64,000 nucleotides of DNA from Verrucomicrobia bacterium Tous-C9LFEB. Its GTDB lineage: Bacteria; Verrucomicrobiota; Verrucomicrobiia; Methylacidiphilales; UBA1321. Each line of letters begins with the position of its first letter. Position 1 is the first letter of the stretch. Below, piece by piece: positions 1 through 9,063 of the stretch. The position numbers were made by a program, and so were the translations under genes. The notes under the pieces were generated by a model that worked only from the letters and a program-made list of their open reading frames with translations, did no database searches and was not told the origin of the DNA. The stretch lies in the NCBI GenBank assembly GCA_002304345.1, contig NEUU01000010.1:1-64000 (forward strand), in the 5' to 3' direction.

Positions 1-28
1 CTTCTGTCGTGTATCGTTTGCCTTTCAT
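1..28 (-). CDS. IS3-type transposase OrfA, N-terminus only (runs off left edge)
   Basis: The first 28 bases, read on the minus strand, start with ATG and encode MKGKRYTTE, the characteristic beginning of IS3-family OrfA (helix-turn-helix transposase subunit). A good ribosome binding site (AAGGAG) lies about 8 bases upstream of the ATG. The rest of the element is outside the window. Only nine residues are visible, so the family call rests on a remembered N-terminal signature plus the ribosome site. The end of the element should lie near 94-99, where a CA dinucleotide follows a leader typical of such elements, but no second inverted repeat is available to prove it. Confidence 0.55.
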
Positions 29-323
29 AGTCTGGTTCTCCTTGTTGGGTTATACCCAGACTAACTCTCTCCGCGACTCAGTTTTCCTAGGCCATCACAA
101 AACTACCGGCTCTGGAGGACTATGAGAAAGCGTCGTGGGAAAGGAAAATTACCCCGATATTTCCGATCTAAAAAAAGCTATTCCTGAGTTGCGGTACTGC
201 TTGCCGATGCAGAGATCCTGTCGCCGGCTGTGACCGACACTAATTTGCTCTCATCAGGCCGAAGAAAAGTCTGTTTTTCTAATCAGAAGGTATTGCGATA
301 AAGTTAATATACATCAATACGAT
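29..323. other. Gene-free stretch: IS leader and island flank
   Basis: About 295 bases with no convincing gene. The first 65 or so are the untranslated leader and probable terminal sequence of the partial IS3-type element. The rest, AT-rich towards 280-320, is the region beyond the stop of the leftward LacI gene. I see no tRNA, operator copy or strong terminator hairpin here. Confidence 0.4.
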
Positions 324-1358
324 CTAAGATTGCGACTGAGTGGATTCTCTCCAAACCACACGGCACGGGATGAGGTGCAACATATGTTCCGGTTGGTTGG
401 GGGTGATCATTTGGAAGAGTTGTTCGGAGGCGGCCTTGGCCACTTCCTCGTGTTGGGCTTCGACTAACGTCAGTTGCGGGCGAAAGCAGTTGGCCAGCGA
501 GGAGGAACCAAAAGAGGCGAGCGCAACGTCGCGCGGAATGGAAATGCCGGCGTCGTTCAAGGGGCCATATAATGAATAGGCAATGTACTCGTTGACCGTG
601 ACGAGTGCTACTTTATCCAATGAGTTTTTGATGGTGGATATGATTTCTGCAAACGTCTCTAAGTTAGGCGTTATGGAGTTCATTTCCGGCATGCGAATAA
701 TGGTGGGAGGTGTGTTATTTTTATTGGTACGCATCCAATTATGACAAAGGCTTTCTTGTCTCTCACGAGCGGGCCGATTCCCGCTATTGGATTCGGTCAC
801 AAATATGAGTTTTTTGAATCCGCGCTGGATGAGTCCACACGCAAGCTCTGCGGCTCCGGCATGCTCATCCACAGTCAATCTAGTAAGGTTCAACCCTCGC
901 ATTATGCCGAGCAAGATGCAGGGGGTGTCGAGCGTGCGGAAGCGCTTGATGTGCGATGCGGGGGCGTTGCCCAGTATGTCGTCGACGGGAAATACCATCA
1001 ACGCTTCGACCTGATTTTTCAGCATTCTCTCGATGTTGGCCCATTCGTGCTTATAGGAGAGTTCTGAGTCAGCTATGAGGACTTCATAGCCGCGAGGCTT
1101 GGCCACGGCTTCCAGTGTATGGAAGTAGTCGAGATAGGCTGGATTTCGCAGTTGTGAGGCGACGAATCCAATTAATCCACTCTTGCTGCCAGCCAAACGT
1201 CGGGCGGATTGATTGGGGTGAAATCCAAGCTCTTTGGCTTTTTCCATCACATGCTTGCGTGTCTTCACGCTTACCACGTCGCTGCCTGACAAGACACGCG
1301 AGACCGTGGCGATAGATACGCCCGCTTCTCGTGCGACGTCATAAACTGTTTTTGCCAT
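324..1358 (-). CDS. LacI-family transcriptional repressor (paralogue 1)
   Basis: A 344-residue LacI/GalR-type regulator: N-terminal helix-turn-helix (VYDVAREAGVSIATVSRVL), hinge helix (NQSARRLAGSKSG) whose leucine normally wedges into the central CG of the operator, then a periplasmic-binding-protein-like effector domain. A TTG further upstream (1394) would add 12 residues, but ATG 1358 matches the start of the paralogue at 14569-15603 and gives the same length, so it was chosen. It is the last gene of the leftward mannosidase operon, 55 bases after GH92, so it may be autoregulated through the operator at 11241. Its recognition helix is identical to that of the paralogue. The effector is unknown; a mannoside is an inference from the neighbours. 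Confidence 0.88.
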   Translation of the reverse strand: MAKTVYDVAREAGVSIATVSRVLSGSDVVSVKTRKHVMEKAKELGFHPNQSARRLAGSKSGLIGFVASQLRNPAYLDYFHTLEAVAKPRGYEVLIADSELSYKHEWANIERMLKNQVEALMVFPVDDILGNAPASHIKRFRTLDTPCILLGIMRGLNLTRLTVDEHAGAAELACGLIQRGFKKLIFVTESNSGNRPARERQESLCHNWMRTNKNNTPPTIIRMPEMNSITPNLETFAEIISTIKNSLDKVALVTVNEYIAYSLYGPLNDAGISIPRDVALASFGSSSLANCFRPQLTLVEAQHEEVAKAASEQLFQMITPNQPEHMLHLIPCRVVWRESTQSQS

Positions 1359-1413
1359 AGTAGGTGTGGTAAGGAGAAAACTACTAATTTTCAAACTCCG
1401 ACATGATTAATGT

Positions 1414-3423
1414 CTAGAGATTATGATGGTTGATAGTTATTCCGTTTTTGTTTTGATCTGAAAAATATGGCTTTCCTATTCGTATGGTGTTCTGACGACC
1501 TGGGACGCTGATTTCCGCTGAACGTACTAGTGGCGTGGAGCGCACGTACTCCGGCTTGCCAGGGCAGTGTGGAAATAAGCCCAGCGAAGCAAAGACGTAC
1601 CAAGCCGACATTTCTCCGTTATCTTCATCTCCCGGGAGTCTGTTTTTGGAATAAAGTTCCGAGCAAATTCGGGGCACCCAGTAGTTTGTTTTTTCTGGAG
1701 CTCCAGCAAGCGCGTACAGAAAGAGATATCCATGCACTGGCTGATTGGATTGAGCGTATTGCCCGAAATGAGTCAGGGTCATTTCGGTCATCTCGTGTAT
1801 TTCTGTTCCGTAATGGGTGGCATCAAATCTGGGAGGCGTGGCTAGCATCGCATCCAGCTTGGCGCACAAGCTCTGCGGGCTGCCGAATAATTGGATGAGT
1901 CCACTGGGATCGTGAGGGACATGGAATGTGTGTTGCCAAGGGCCGCCTTCTATATAAGAGCCACCCCACCCAAACTCGCGAAATGGAGTCTCCCAATTTC
2001 CATCGGAACGGCGTCCCCGCATGAATCCCACAGTGGGATCAAAAAGATTTCGGTAATACATCCCTCTTTTTTCCAGAGAGTCAGCTTCTCTATTCTTACC
2101 CAGATGTCGGGCTACGGTTGAAATGCAGTAGTCACCATAGCAATAGTCAAGAGTAGCCGAAACGGAATAGGGATATTTATCGCAAGGAACATATCCAAGC
2201 TTCAAATAGTCTTCCAGTCCGGGACGTCCAAATGAGCTGTTGGGAGACGGCTCCGTCGCGTCTTTCAGCAGGTACTTAAAGGCGTCCTCGATATTCCAAT
2301 CAATAATTCCCTTGGCCACGGCATCGGCGACTACCACGTCGAAGTAGGTGCCGCTCATGAAGTCGCGGGCTCCTGGGCTGGCCCATTTTGGAGTCCACCC
2401 AGATTCACGGCAGGTGTTGAGCCAACCATCCAGCATTAACCGCAGTTTATCCGGATAGACCAGAGCAAACAGGGGATAGACCGTGCGGAATGTATCCCAA
2501 AATCCATTGTCGGTACAAAGTGAGCCCGGTTCTGCTTTCCCCGTATAGGGACTATAGTGGATCACTTGTCCTTCTGCATTCAGTTCATCAAGGAAGCGAG
2601 GGAAGAGAAGCGTACGGTATAGACACGAATAAAAGGTATCTTCCTGATCACTATTTTCCCCGATGATGCGAATGCGTTCAAGCAAGGTGACCCAGCTATT
2701 CTCGGCTTCCTTTGTGAGTTCGGTAAAGGAGCGATCGGAGAGTTCGCGTTCGAGTGCGAGCACGGCCAACTCTTGACTAATGAATGATCCTGAAACTCGC
2801 AACTCGATGCGGTCTACGAGAGCTGGAAAGATCACAACGCCACCGTCCGCCGTTCTTATAAAGTCAGTCGGTTCATGGTCGAACTTTGCTGCAAAATGGA
2901 GTCCAAACTGTCCGGCAACACCTCCGGAGTGATTGTGGGAGATTCCGGAAATAAGGTCGCTGCTCCTTTCCCAGTGGATCGAATAGTTGCCGTCAAACGC
3001 GAAGCGTACCTGTAAGGGTTCTGAGGTCTGACGTGTGAAAACAAACATGGCGCCACGATTCGTGGGCGTCATCTGAATTTGGATGCCATACCGCAGCAAA
3101 TTCGCTTCCAAATAATGGGGATGTAGAATGGCTTCCGACAAATGATAGGCCGATGCCTGGGATTCTATCTTGTCAAATATATGGCCGGAACTTCCGGTAA
3201 TAAGAAGACTGCCATAATCGTCCACCCAGGGGCTTGGCTGATGGGTAAGACGTATGCCCCATAATTTTTTATGACTCGGATGAAATCTCCAAGGTGAAGC
3301 GGATGTTTGAAAAGTCCAATGGTGCATCCCGAAGGGGCGAGCGGAAAGCGGCAGGGTATTTCCTGCCGAGAAATCGCGGCATGAATCGGTTCCCTGAAGC
3401 AGATTAATCTTATTGATTAACAT
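1414..3423 (-). CDS. GH92 family alpha-mannosidase, probably cytoplasmic
   Basis: A 669-residue protein of glycoside hydrolase family 92, calcium-dependent exo-alpha-mannosidases that trim alpha-1,2/1,3-mannosides. The N-terminal beta-sandwich begins with GNTLPLSARPFGM, and the (alpha/alpha)6 part carries the signature GDEDNGEMSAWYVFASLGLF at about residue 598, close to the C-terminus. Unlike most characterised GH92 enzymes it has no signal peptide: the protein starts MLINKINLLQ, so it probably acts inside the cell on imported oligosaccharides. It follows the symporter gene by 15 bases and precedes the LacI gene. No clear Shine-Dalgarno is visible, which fits translation within a polycistronic message. 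Confidence 0.88.
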   Translation of the reverse strand: MLINKINLLQGTDSCRDFSAGNTLPLSARPFGMHHWTFQTSASPWRFHPSHKKLWGIRLTHQPSPWVDDYGSLLITGSSGHIFDKIESQASAYHLSEAILHPHYLEANLLRYGIQIQMTPTNRGAMFVFTRQTSEPLQVRFAFDGNYSIHWERSSDLISGISHNHSGGVAGQFGLHFAAKFDHEPTDFIRTADGGVVIFPALVDRIELRVSGSFISQELAVLALERELSDRSFTELTKEAENSWVTLLERIRIIGENSDQEDTFYSCLYRTLLFPRFLDELNAEGQVIHYSPYTGKAEPGSLCTDNGFWDTFRTVYPLFALVYPDKLRLMLDGWLNTCRESGWTPKWASPGARDFMSGTYFDVVVADAVAKGIIDWNIEDAFKYLLKDATEPSPNSSFGRPGLEDYLKLGYVPCDKYPYSVSATLDYCYGDYCISTVARHLGKNREADSLEKRGMYYRNLFDPTVGFMRGRRSDGNWETPFREFGWGGSYIEGGPWQHTFHVPHDPSGLIQLFGSPQSLCAKLDAMLATPPRFDATHYGTEIHEMTEMTLTHFGQYAQSNQPVHGYLFLYALAGAPEKTNYWVPRICSELYSKNRLPGDEDNGEMSAWYVFASLGLFPHCPGKPEYVRSTPLVRSAEISVPGRQNTIRIGKPYFSDQNKNGITINHHNL

Positions 3424-3438
3424 AAATGTTGGACTGCT

Positions 3439-5466
3439 TTAGCTGGAGGCAGGAATGGTCTCGTTCGTTGGCTTGCTGGTACTTTCAGGACTACTTTCAA
3501 AGTTGGGAATAGATTCGTCGGCCGAGGGAAGGTTTTTCCACCAGAAGATGTAGAGGCCGATACTGGCCACTGCAAAAATGGGAGCCGTCGTTCCAAACCC
3601 TGCCCAGTTGCGCGTCAAAAACTGCATGGGCAATAGGAACAGGCAGACTTGCCACACCAGAGCGATGGCTGCGGCAATGAGGTCGTTGCGGTGCTCTTTC
3701 GCCCAATGGTGTTGTTCTTCAATCGAAAGCTCCTTGGTAAAGTGTCCCCAAAATCCGAATGGGCGGGTGGTGCGATAGAAATAGCGGGTGACATGATCCG
3801 GGGTGGCCTTCGTGAGCAGGCTGCACAATACGGTAACGATTACAGAAGTGAGCGTCATTACTGTGAACTGCATCCATTCGCTCATGTGTGGATCGAAGAA
3901 TCGCTGAGCCGTTGCGGCCAGTCCTCCGACGAAAATACCAGCCGCCATGCCCCAGGCATTTGTTCGCCACCAGTAGAGACGGAGCAGACCTGGTCCTAAT
4001 CCTCCAGCGGTGAGTCCCATGATGATCCAGCTCCAGATATCGTTGATGCTGGAGGCAGCTAATCCGAGAAGGAAGCTCGCGAGCACGATCAGGGTGGACG
4101 ATGCATAGGCGATGCGAATGAGTTCCTTATTCGAGGACTTGGGGCGAATAAAGTTCTGGTAGATGTCGCGTACGAACAACGCGCTTGCGCCATTGACCGT
4201 GCCGGTGAGCGCTCCCATCAGGGCGGCCAGCAAGGAGACGATCATCACCGCGCGCAATCCGACTGGAAGACCGTTCAATAGAACGGCTGGTAGGATTACC
4301 TCGGGATTCACTGTTCCACTTGACCCGACCAGCAGTAAGGAAGATTGCCAGTTCGAACCCAATACGTTCTGTAGTTTATTGACGAGCTCGGGGCTGGATA
4401 ATTCGGGGTGATGAGCGATTGTGCTGGTGTAGGTGTGCCAGTTGGCTGGAGTGATCGTAGGATTCTCCTGGCGGATAATTTGCGTTACCGTGGCAATTTT
4501 CGAGTTATCGGGTATGGCTTCGGACACATAAACGATGCCAAGAATGGCAAAGCTAATCATCAGTGGCCACCGGAACATCACAGTCACTGCCTGAAGCAAG
4601 CATTGCATACTGGCTTCTCGCGAATTTTTGGAGGCAAAGAAACGGGATTCTCCCCCGCTCGACATGCCGCCTAGGATATTTCTAAACAAATAAAACATGG
4701 CAGCCATGAATAGGGAATTATACGCTTCATAGCCGTGCGGCATATCCACATGGAAGGTCAGAAGTGACGCGGTCCAATCCGGGTTCCCGGTTACTTTATG
4801 GGCAATGGCATTGAGTGTTGCAGAATCCGGTACGGCATTCTGAGACCATGCGATAATGCTGATGATGATGCAGCCGACGATCATGATCACGCCTTGCACC
4901 ATATCGGTAAGCACTACTCCGTAAAATCCGGCCAGTACGGTGTAGAGCGAAGCTAGTCCCAGCAATCCTATGGTTAATAAAACCGGGTTTACCGGGAAGA
5001 TCATTCCCATGAAGAGGGTGGCACCACGTACGAGATAGGCCAGCATCCCAACGGTGGTAATAATTCCCATGACCGCGCAGGCCAATCGCAATAATTCTCC
5101 AGATGGCCCTGTTCCGAATCGGTATGTCATCCATTCGGCTCCGGTCATGCAACCAGATCTGCGATGCCATTTTCCGGTGTACGTTAATAAAAACGCCAGT
5201 ACGAGTACAGCGCCACCACGAAATTCTATATATAAACCACGGGGTCCAAGCATATAGAGAAACGACGTGATGATCATGGTTCCAGTGAGGTCGAACCATC
5301 CAGACATGCCGGATATGCCAAGCATGTACCACGGAAGATTTCTTCCGCCTAGAAAGTAGTGTTCAAGGCTTTTGGCGGCTTGCCTGGACATGACTACGCC
5401 GACCAAAAGGATGATGACAAAGAACGCAGCGATGATGCTGTAATCGATCAGGCTTAGCGGGGACAC
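3439..5466 (-). CDS. Sodium:solute symporter (SSS/SLC5 family), probable glycan uptake
   Basis: A 675-residue integral membrane protein of the sodium:solute symporter family. It shows the usual first helix (SIIAAFFVIILLVGVVM), the family sequence YFLGGRNLPWYMLGISGMS, and about thirteen hydrophobic segments with a longer than usual C-terminal part and a polar serine-rich end. It starts with GTG at 5466, inside the last codons of the GH38 gene (13-base overlap), which implies translational coupling. Placed between two mannosidases lacking signal peptides, it is the obvious importer of the substrate; a mannose-containing oligosaccharide or monosaccharide is inferred from context only. Confidence 0.87.
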   Translation of the reverse strand: MSPLSLIDYSIIAAFFVIILLVGVVMSRQAAKSLEHYFLGGRNLPWYMLGISGMSGWFDLTGTMIITSFLYMLGPRGLYIEFRGGAVLVLAFLLTYTGKWHRRSGCMTGAEWMTYRFGTGPSGELLRLACAVMGIITTVGMLAYLVRGATLFMGMIFPVNPVLLTIGLLGLASLYTVLAGFYGVVLTDMVQGVIMIVGCIIISIIAWSQNAVPDSATLNAIAHKVTGNPDWTASLLTFHVDMPHGYEAYNSLFMAAMFYLFRNILGGMSSGGESRFFASKNSREASMQCLLQAVTVMFRWPLMISFAILGIVYVSEAIPDNSKIATVTQIIRQENPTITPANWHTYTSTIAHHPELSSPELVNKLQNVLGSNWQSSLLLVGSSGTVNPEVILPAVLLNGLPVGLRAVMIVSLLAALMGALTGTVNGASALFVRDIYQNFIRPKSSNKELIRIAYASSTLIVLASFLLGLAASSINDIWSWIIMGLTAGGLGPGLLRLYWWRTNAWGMAAGIFVGGLAATAQRFFDPHMSEWMQFTVMTLTSVIVTVLCSLLTKATPDHVTRYFYRTTRPFGFWGHFTKELSIEEQHHWAKEHRNDLIAAAIALVWQVCLFLLPMQFLTRNWAGFGTTAPIFAVASIGLYIFWWKNLPSADESIPNFESSPESTSKPTNETIPASS

Positions 5467-7988
5467 AATTCTTCCTCTTTCTTTTTTGAAGTGGCTTTGA
5501 CAGGAGATGTTTTGACTAGCGCGAGAGGAGATTCCTGAATGTCGACTCTTTCACATTCCCAACGGCTGGCAGCGCGATGTATCTGCCACGATAGAATTTT
5601 GCCGCCTTCCAGTTCGCCTAGTTCGAGCGGATGCCCCAACCAGTTGAGCTGACCTTTGCTCTTTTCTCCAGCAGGGAGCTGTGCTCGCATGACAAATCCA
5701 TTTCCATTCTCAGCGCGCTTGAGGGCCAGCAATTTCAAAGAACGAGGTTGAAGGGAGGCCAGTGATCCTTCACGTGGCAGCGAGCCTTTTTTGGGAGTAA
5801 CGAGTTGCACTATGGGAGGCTGTTCCAAGTTGGATGCCAATTCGGCAATGGGCGCGTTATGCGGAGCTATCAAGAATTGGAAACTCAATTCGCCCAGATC
5901 CATAGCCGGACGCCACAAATCTGCAGTCGGATCTGTCTTAACATCGTCGGCATAACGACTGGCTCGCACGATGGTTGCTCGGAACGAATCATCCTTCATG
6001 TCAAAGTTGTAGAGTGCGTTACTGGCAAACGAGAAACCGCCCTCGTTGGAGTTAACGCGTACCCAGCGTCCACCCGGGAGCTCTCCTTCCTGTTGGCGAG
6101 TCACGACAGCGCCAGGCACTTCAAACTCGGCGTCTTTGCACATCGGGAAGTTGAGCTTGAGTCGCGCGGAACGCTCGTCCCAAAAGATTCGCGCCGAGAC
6201 ATCGATGGCGTTGCGATCGCGATAGAGGGAGAATGTGAGATCAAGACGAGACTTGGCTCCAGCCAGTCGGATCCAAATACGTCCCAGTTCTGCTCCGCTC
6301 TCAAGAATGCGAACGGCTGTGACTTTCCATGTTTCGCGAACCTCATTCAAGTGGATCGAATCGGGCTCTTCGAGCATTCCTCCCCACGATCCCCATGGAT
6401 CTTCCACGACAAAAGCGGAGAGACCTTTTGATCCGAATAAGGAGTGGCCTTCATGGCAGACCTCTATGTACTCTTGACCAATCTCCGCCTTGATTTGATA
6501 GCTGCCATTGTCGACCCAGTTGTCTCCAGCGGTAACCGGATTTTGCACGGCGGTCATTTTCGCCGATTTATCCCAAGCCATCTCGATCACTTTCCAACCC
6601 ATGGCGGGAATGCTCACGGGTACCACGGCTCTCTTGCGCCAATGGACGTCCGTCATACTGCGGTTTTCCACTTCGATCAGCTGGAAAGGAAGCGGCTTTC
6701 CGTTTGCTTCCGAGATGCGTACTGGAACTTGATCTTCGCTATCCCGATAGTTTGTGATGGGGCGGTAGTCGAGGCAGGCTTCCAATTCAATGTGTCCCTG
6801 AAAGGGGTATGAATGCGGATTCCAAACCAAGGCAGAGACTCCAGTAGGCTTGTCATGCTCAACCGATTTCACGGTGGTATCCACGCGCAAAGCCAATTCA
6901 TTGAGAGCGGAAAGCTCCACGTGCTGGGAGGTGTGCATTACAGATCCCAGCCAGTATTGCTGATCCTGAAGGGCGCGTTCGATGCTAGAGCCGGGGAGGA
7001 TATCATGAAACGAGTTGAAGAGAATTCCATCCCAAGCTTCAGATAGATCGGCGCCATCGCGTTCGGTCAACGCGGCGATCATGGAATCGGTTTTTTCGCT
7101 GCGGTTTAAAGATTCTTCAGCGCGGCGATAGAGATATTTGAGGCGTGCTGCTGCTGAATAGCAGCCTCGCAGACAAAAATTAAGTTCGCCTTCATGGAGT
7201 GGGAGAAAGTCCTTCGGCTGCGATTCGACCTCTACTCGCAGAGCCTTAAAGAAGCGGTGCAAGCCAGAGTGAATGACTTCGATCTCAGGATGTGCTTGTG
7301 CCCATTTCTTGATTTCAAGCAATTGCTGTCGGGATGGTCCACCGCCGTGATTGCCGAGTCCATAGAAGCAGCCCACTGTTTTGACCTGAGATTTTTCGGC
7401 CGCTGCGACTAATCCATCGAGTCGTCCCGACACTTCATCGCGATTTGATCCGTACCATCCCATCATTGGCCGGTAACAGAGTATCCGTGCGCCACCTGCC
7501 CCTTTCCACCAGAAAGCTGGCTCTCGCAATGGGAGCCTGTTGAAATCGGGCCGTGTGAATGCAAAAGACTCAATTCCTGCGGCGGCTAAAACTTCAGGCA
7601 AGCCAGCCGTGTGACCAAAGGAATCGGCTTGCCACGCCACTTTGGGAGCGGAGCCAAAACGGGATTTGAAATAGAGCTGTCCGCGGGTGAAATGACGGGC
7701 CAGCGTTTCAATTCCCGCCAGGTTGGTATCGGGTTGCAAATAGGTCCCACCAACCACATCCCATCTCCCCTCGATAACTCGCTGGCGAATACGATCGAAA
7801 GTTTCCGGATCGTTTTTCTCTATATGCTCATAGATGACAGCCTCACCGCGAATGAAGGTAAGATCGGAATCTTCATCCATCATATCCAGAATGGTTTTCA
7901 CCGTGGTAATACCTTCGTTCAATCCCTCTTGCCAGTCCCAGAGCCAAACGGGATCTAGGTGCGCATTGCCTATCAAATGAATTTGCAT
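5454..7988 (-). CDS. GH38 alpha-mannosidase, cytoplasmic
   Basis: An 844-residue glycoside hydrolase family 38 enzyme, a zinc-dependent retaining alpha-mannosidase. The zinc site motif GNAHLDPVWLW is at residues 7-17 and the catalytic nucleophile is expected to be the Asp of WQADSFGH near residue 122. A downstream HDILPGSS supplies a further zinc ligand typical of the family. The beta-rich C-terminal half completes the usual GH38 length. There is no signal peptide, so it acts in the cytoplasm. Its stop overlaps the start of the symporter gene, and it lies 40 bases after the esterase, in one leftward operon. Confidence 0.92.
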   Translation of the reverse strand: MQIHLIGNAHLDPVWLWDWQEGLNEGITTVKTILDMMDEDSDLTFIRGEAVIYEHIEKNDPETFDRIRQRVIEGRWDVVGGTYLQPDTNLAGIETLARHFTRGQLYFKSRFGSAPKVAWQADSFGHTAGLPEVLAAAGIESFAFTRPDFNRLPLREPAFWWKGAGGARILCYRPMMGWYGSNRDEVSGRLDGLVAAAEKSQVKTVGCFYGLGNHGGGPSRQQLLEIKKWAQAHPEIEVIHSGLHRFFKALRVEVESQPKDFLPLHEGELNFCLRGCYSAAARLKYLYRRAEESLNRSEKTDSMIAALTERDGADLSEAWDGILFNSFHDILPGSSIERALQDQQYWLGSVMHTSQHVELSALNELALRVDTTVKSVEHDKPTGVSALVWNPHSYPFQGHIELEACLDYRPITNYRDSEDQVPVRISEANGKPLPFQLIEVENRSMTDVHWRKRAVVPVSIPAMGWKVIEMAWDKSAKMTAVQNPVTAGDNWVDNGSYQIKAEIGQEYIEVCHEGHSLFGSKGLSAFVVEDPWGSWGGMLEEPDSIHLNEVRETWKVTAVRILESGAELGRIWIRLAGAKSRLDLTFSLYRDRNAIDVSARIFWDERSARLKLNFPMCKDAEFEVPGAVVTRQQEGELPGGRWVRVNSNEGGFSFASNALYNFDMKDDSFRATIVRASRYADDVKTDPTADLWRPAMDLGELSFQFLIAPHNAPIAELASNLEQPPIVQLVTPKKGSLPREGSLASLQPRSLKLLALKRAENGNGFVMRAQLPAGEKSKGQLNWLGHPLELGELEGGKILSWQIHRAASRWECERVDIQESPLALVKTSPVKATSKKKEEELCPR

Positions 7989-8028
7989 AATCGTATATAC
8001 TTCCCTCTTGCAGTTCTTGCCGGCGACG

Positions 8029-9039
8029 TTACTTGGAGCCCCTTATTGGAAATGTTTTTTTGATGTAATCGAGAATTTGGGGGAATGCTTTGGATTCATC
8101 GTGTCCCATGGACGGTTTTAAAAGAAACTCAATGTTGGCTCCTGCATCAGCGAGGGCATTGGCGAGAAAGATGCTTTGCTGCATGGGGACCCATGCATCC
8201 TGAGTGCCATGCACGATCAGGAATGGTGGATACTTCTTGCCAGCCTTCACGTAGCTAAGAGGGCTTCCCCATTTGTAATCCGGGTTCGGATTTCCAGAGA
8301 AAAACTTCACGATGTTTCCATCCGTTTGAATGGAGAAGTTCTTTTCCCATTCCAGTTCCTTCTCCTTGATCGCGGATCCGGCGCCGAACAATTTTAAAAC
8401 TTGTTCATCGTTGGCGATCTTCTTGATGGATTCTCCCCACGTTTCAAAATCGGTCGGGCCATAGCAATCGACAACCATTTGCACTGCGCTGGATACGCCC
8501 GGATTATCGCCTTCTCCCTCGAATTCTGCGATGTCTTCGGTCAGGCCGGCCATGGCCGCGAGATGTCCTCCTGCCGAGCAGCCCCACACGCCAATGCGGT
8601 CGGGATCAATGGAATATTTTGACGCGTTCGCCCTGAGGTACCGAATGGCGCGCTTGACGTCTTGTATCTGCGCAGGAAATGGGGCTTGCCCAACCAAACG
8701 ATACGTCACGCAGGCTCCTATATATCCGTTTTGTGAAACTAGGCTGCTTCGTCCAAGCATGCTCTTGCGCTCGCCACCTCCCCAGCCGCCGCCGTGCAGA
8801 AAGACGATGGCCGGTACTGGCTTCCGTGGTTTTTCAGTAGGTATTGTGATCGTCATCAAGAGAGGACTGCCTGCCACGACTGCGTATTCGACATCATTGA
8901 TGATGGTGCAATTGGACGGCGTGCCTGAAGTGGAATTAGGTTCTGACGCGCCGAGGGGAATGCAGCACAATTGAATCGCGCCGCATAAGAGGAGTTGTTT
9001 TTCGAAAAACGATTTGAATTTGAGAATGATGGATTTCAT
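8029..9039 (-). CDS. Alpha/beta hydrolase, acetyl-esterase type, exported
   Basis: A 336-residue alpha/beta hydrolase of the BD-FAE/acetylesterase kind (COG0657 type). The oxyanion motif FLHGGGWGGGERKS precedes the nucleophile elbow GCSAGG; the acid and base are likely in GTQDAWVP and MGHDESKAF. The N-terminus from ATG 9039 (MKSIILKFKSFFEKQLLLCG) resembles a signal peptide with hydrophobic core and cysteines near the cleavage region; a TTG at 9063 is an alternative start. Such enzymes remove acetyl or other ester groups from polysaccharides, which would suit a periplasmic step before uptake. It sits between the GxGYxYP gene and GH38 in the same operon. Confidence 0.8.
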   Translation of the reverse strand: MKSIILKFKSFFEKQLLLCGAIQLCCIPLGASEPNSTSGTPSNCTIINDVEYAVVAGSPLLMTITIPTEKPRKPVPAIVFLHGGGWGGGERKSMLGRSSLVSQNGYIGACVTYRLVGQAPFPAQIQDVKRAIRYLRANASKYSIDPDRIGVWGCSAGGHLAAMAGLTEDIAEFEGEGDNPGVSSAVQMVVDCYGPTDFETWGESIKKIANDEQVLKLFGAGSAIKEKELEWEKNFSIQTDGNIVKFFSGNPNPDYKWGSPLSYVKAGKKYPPFLIVHGTQDAWVPMQQSIFLANALADAGANIEFLLKPSMGHDESKAFPQILDYIKKTFPIRGSK

Positions 9040-9063
9040 TTGTTGATGTGGTAGGGCGGTCAA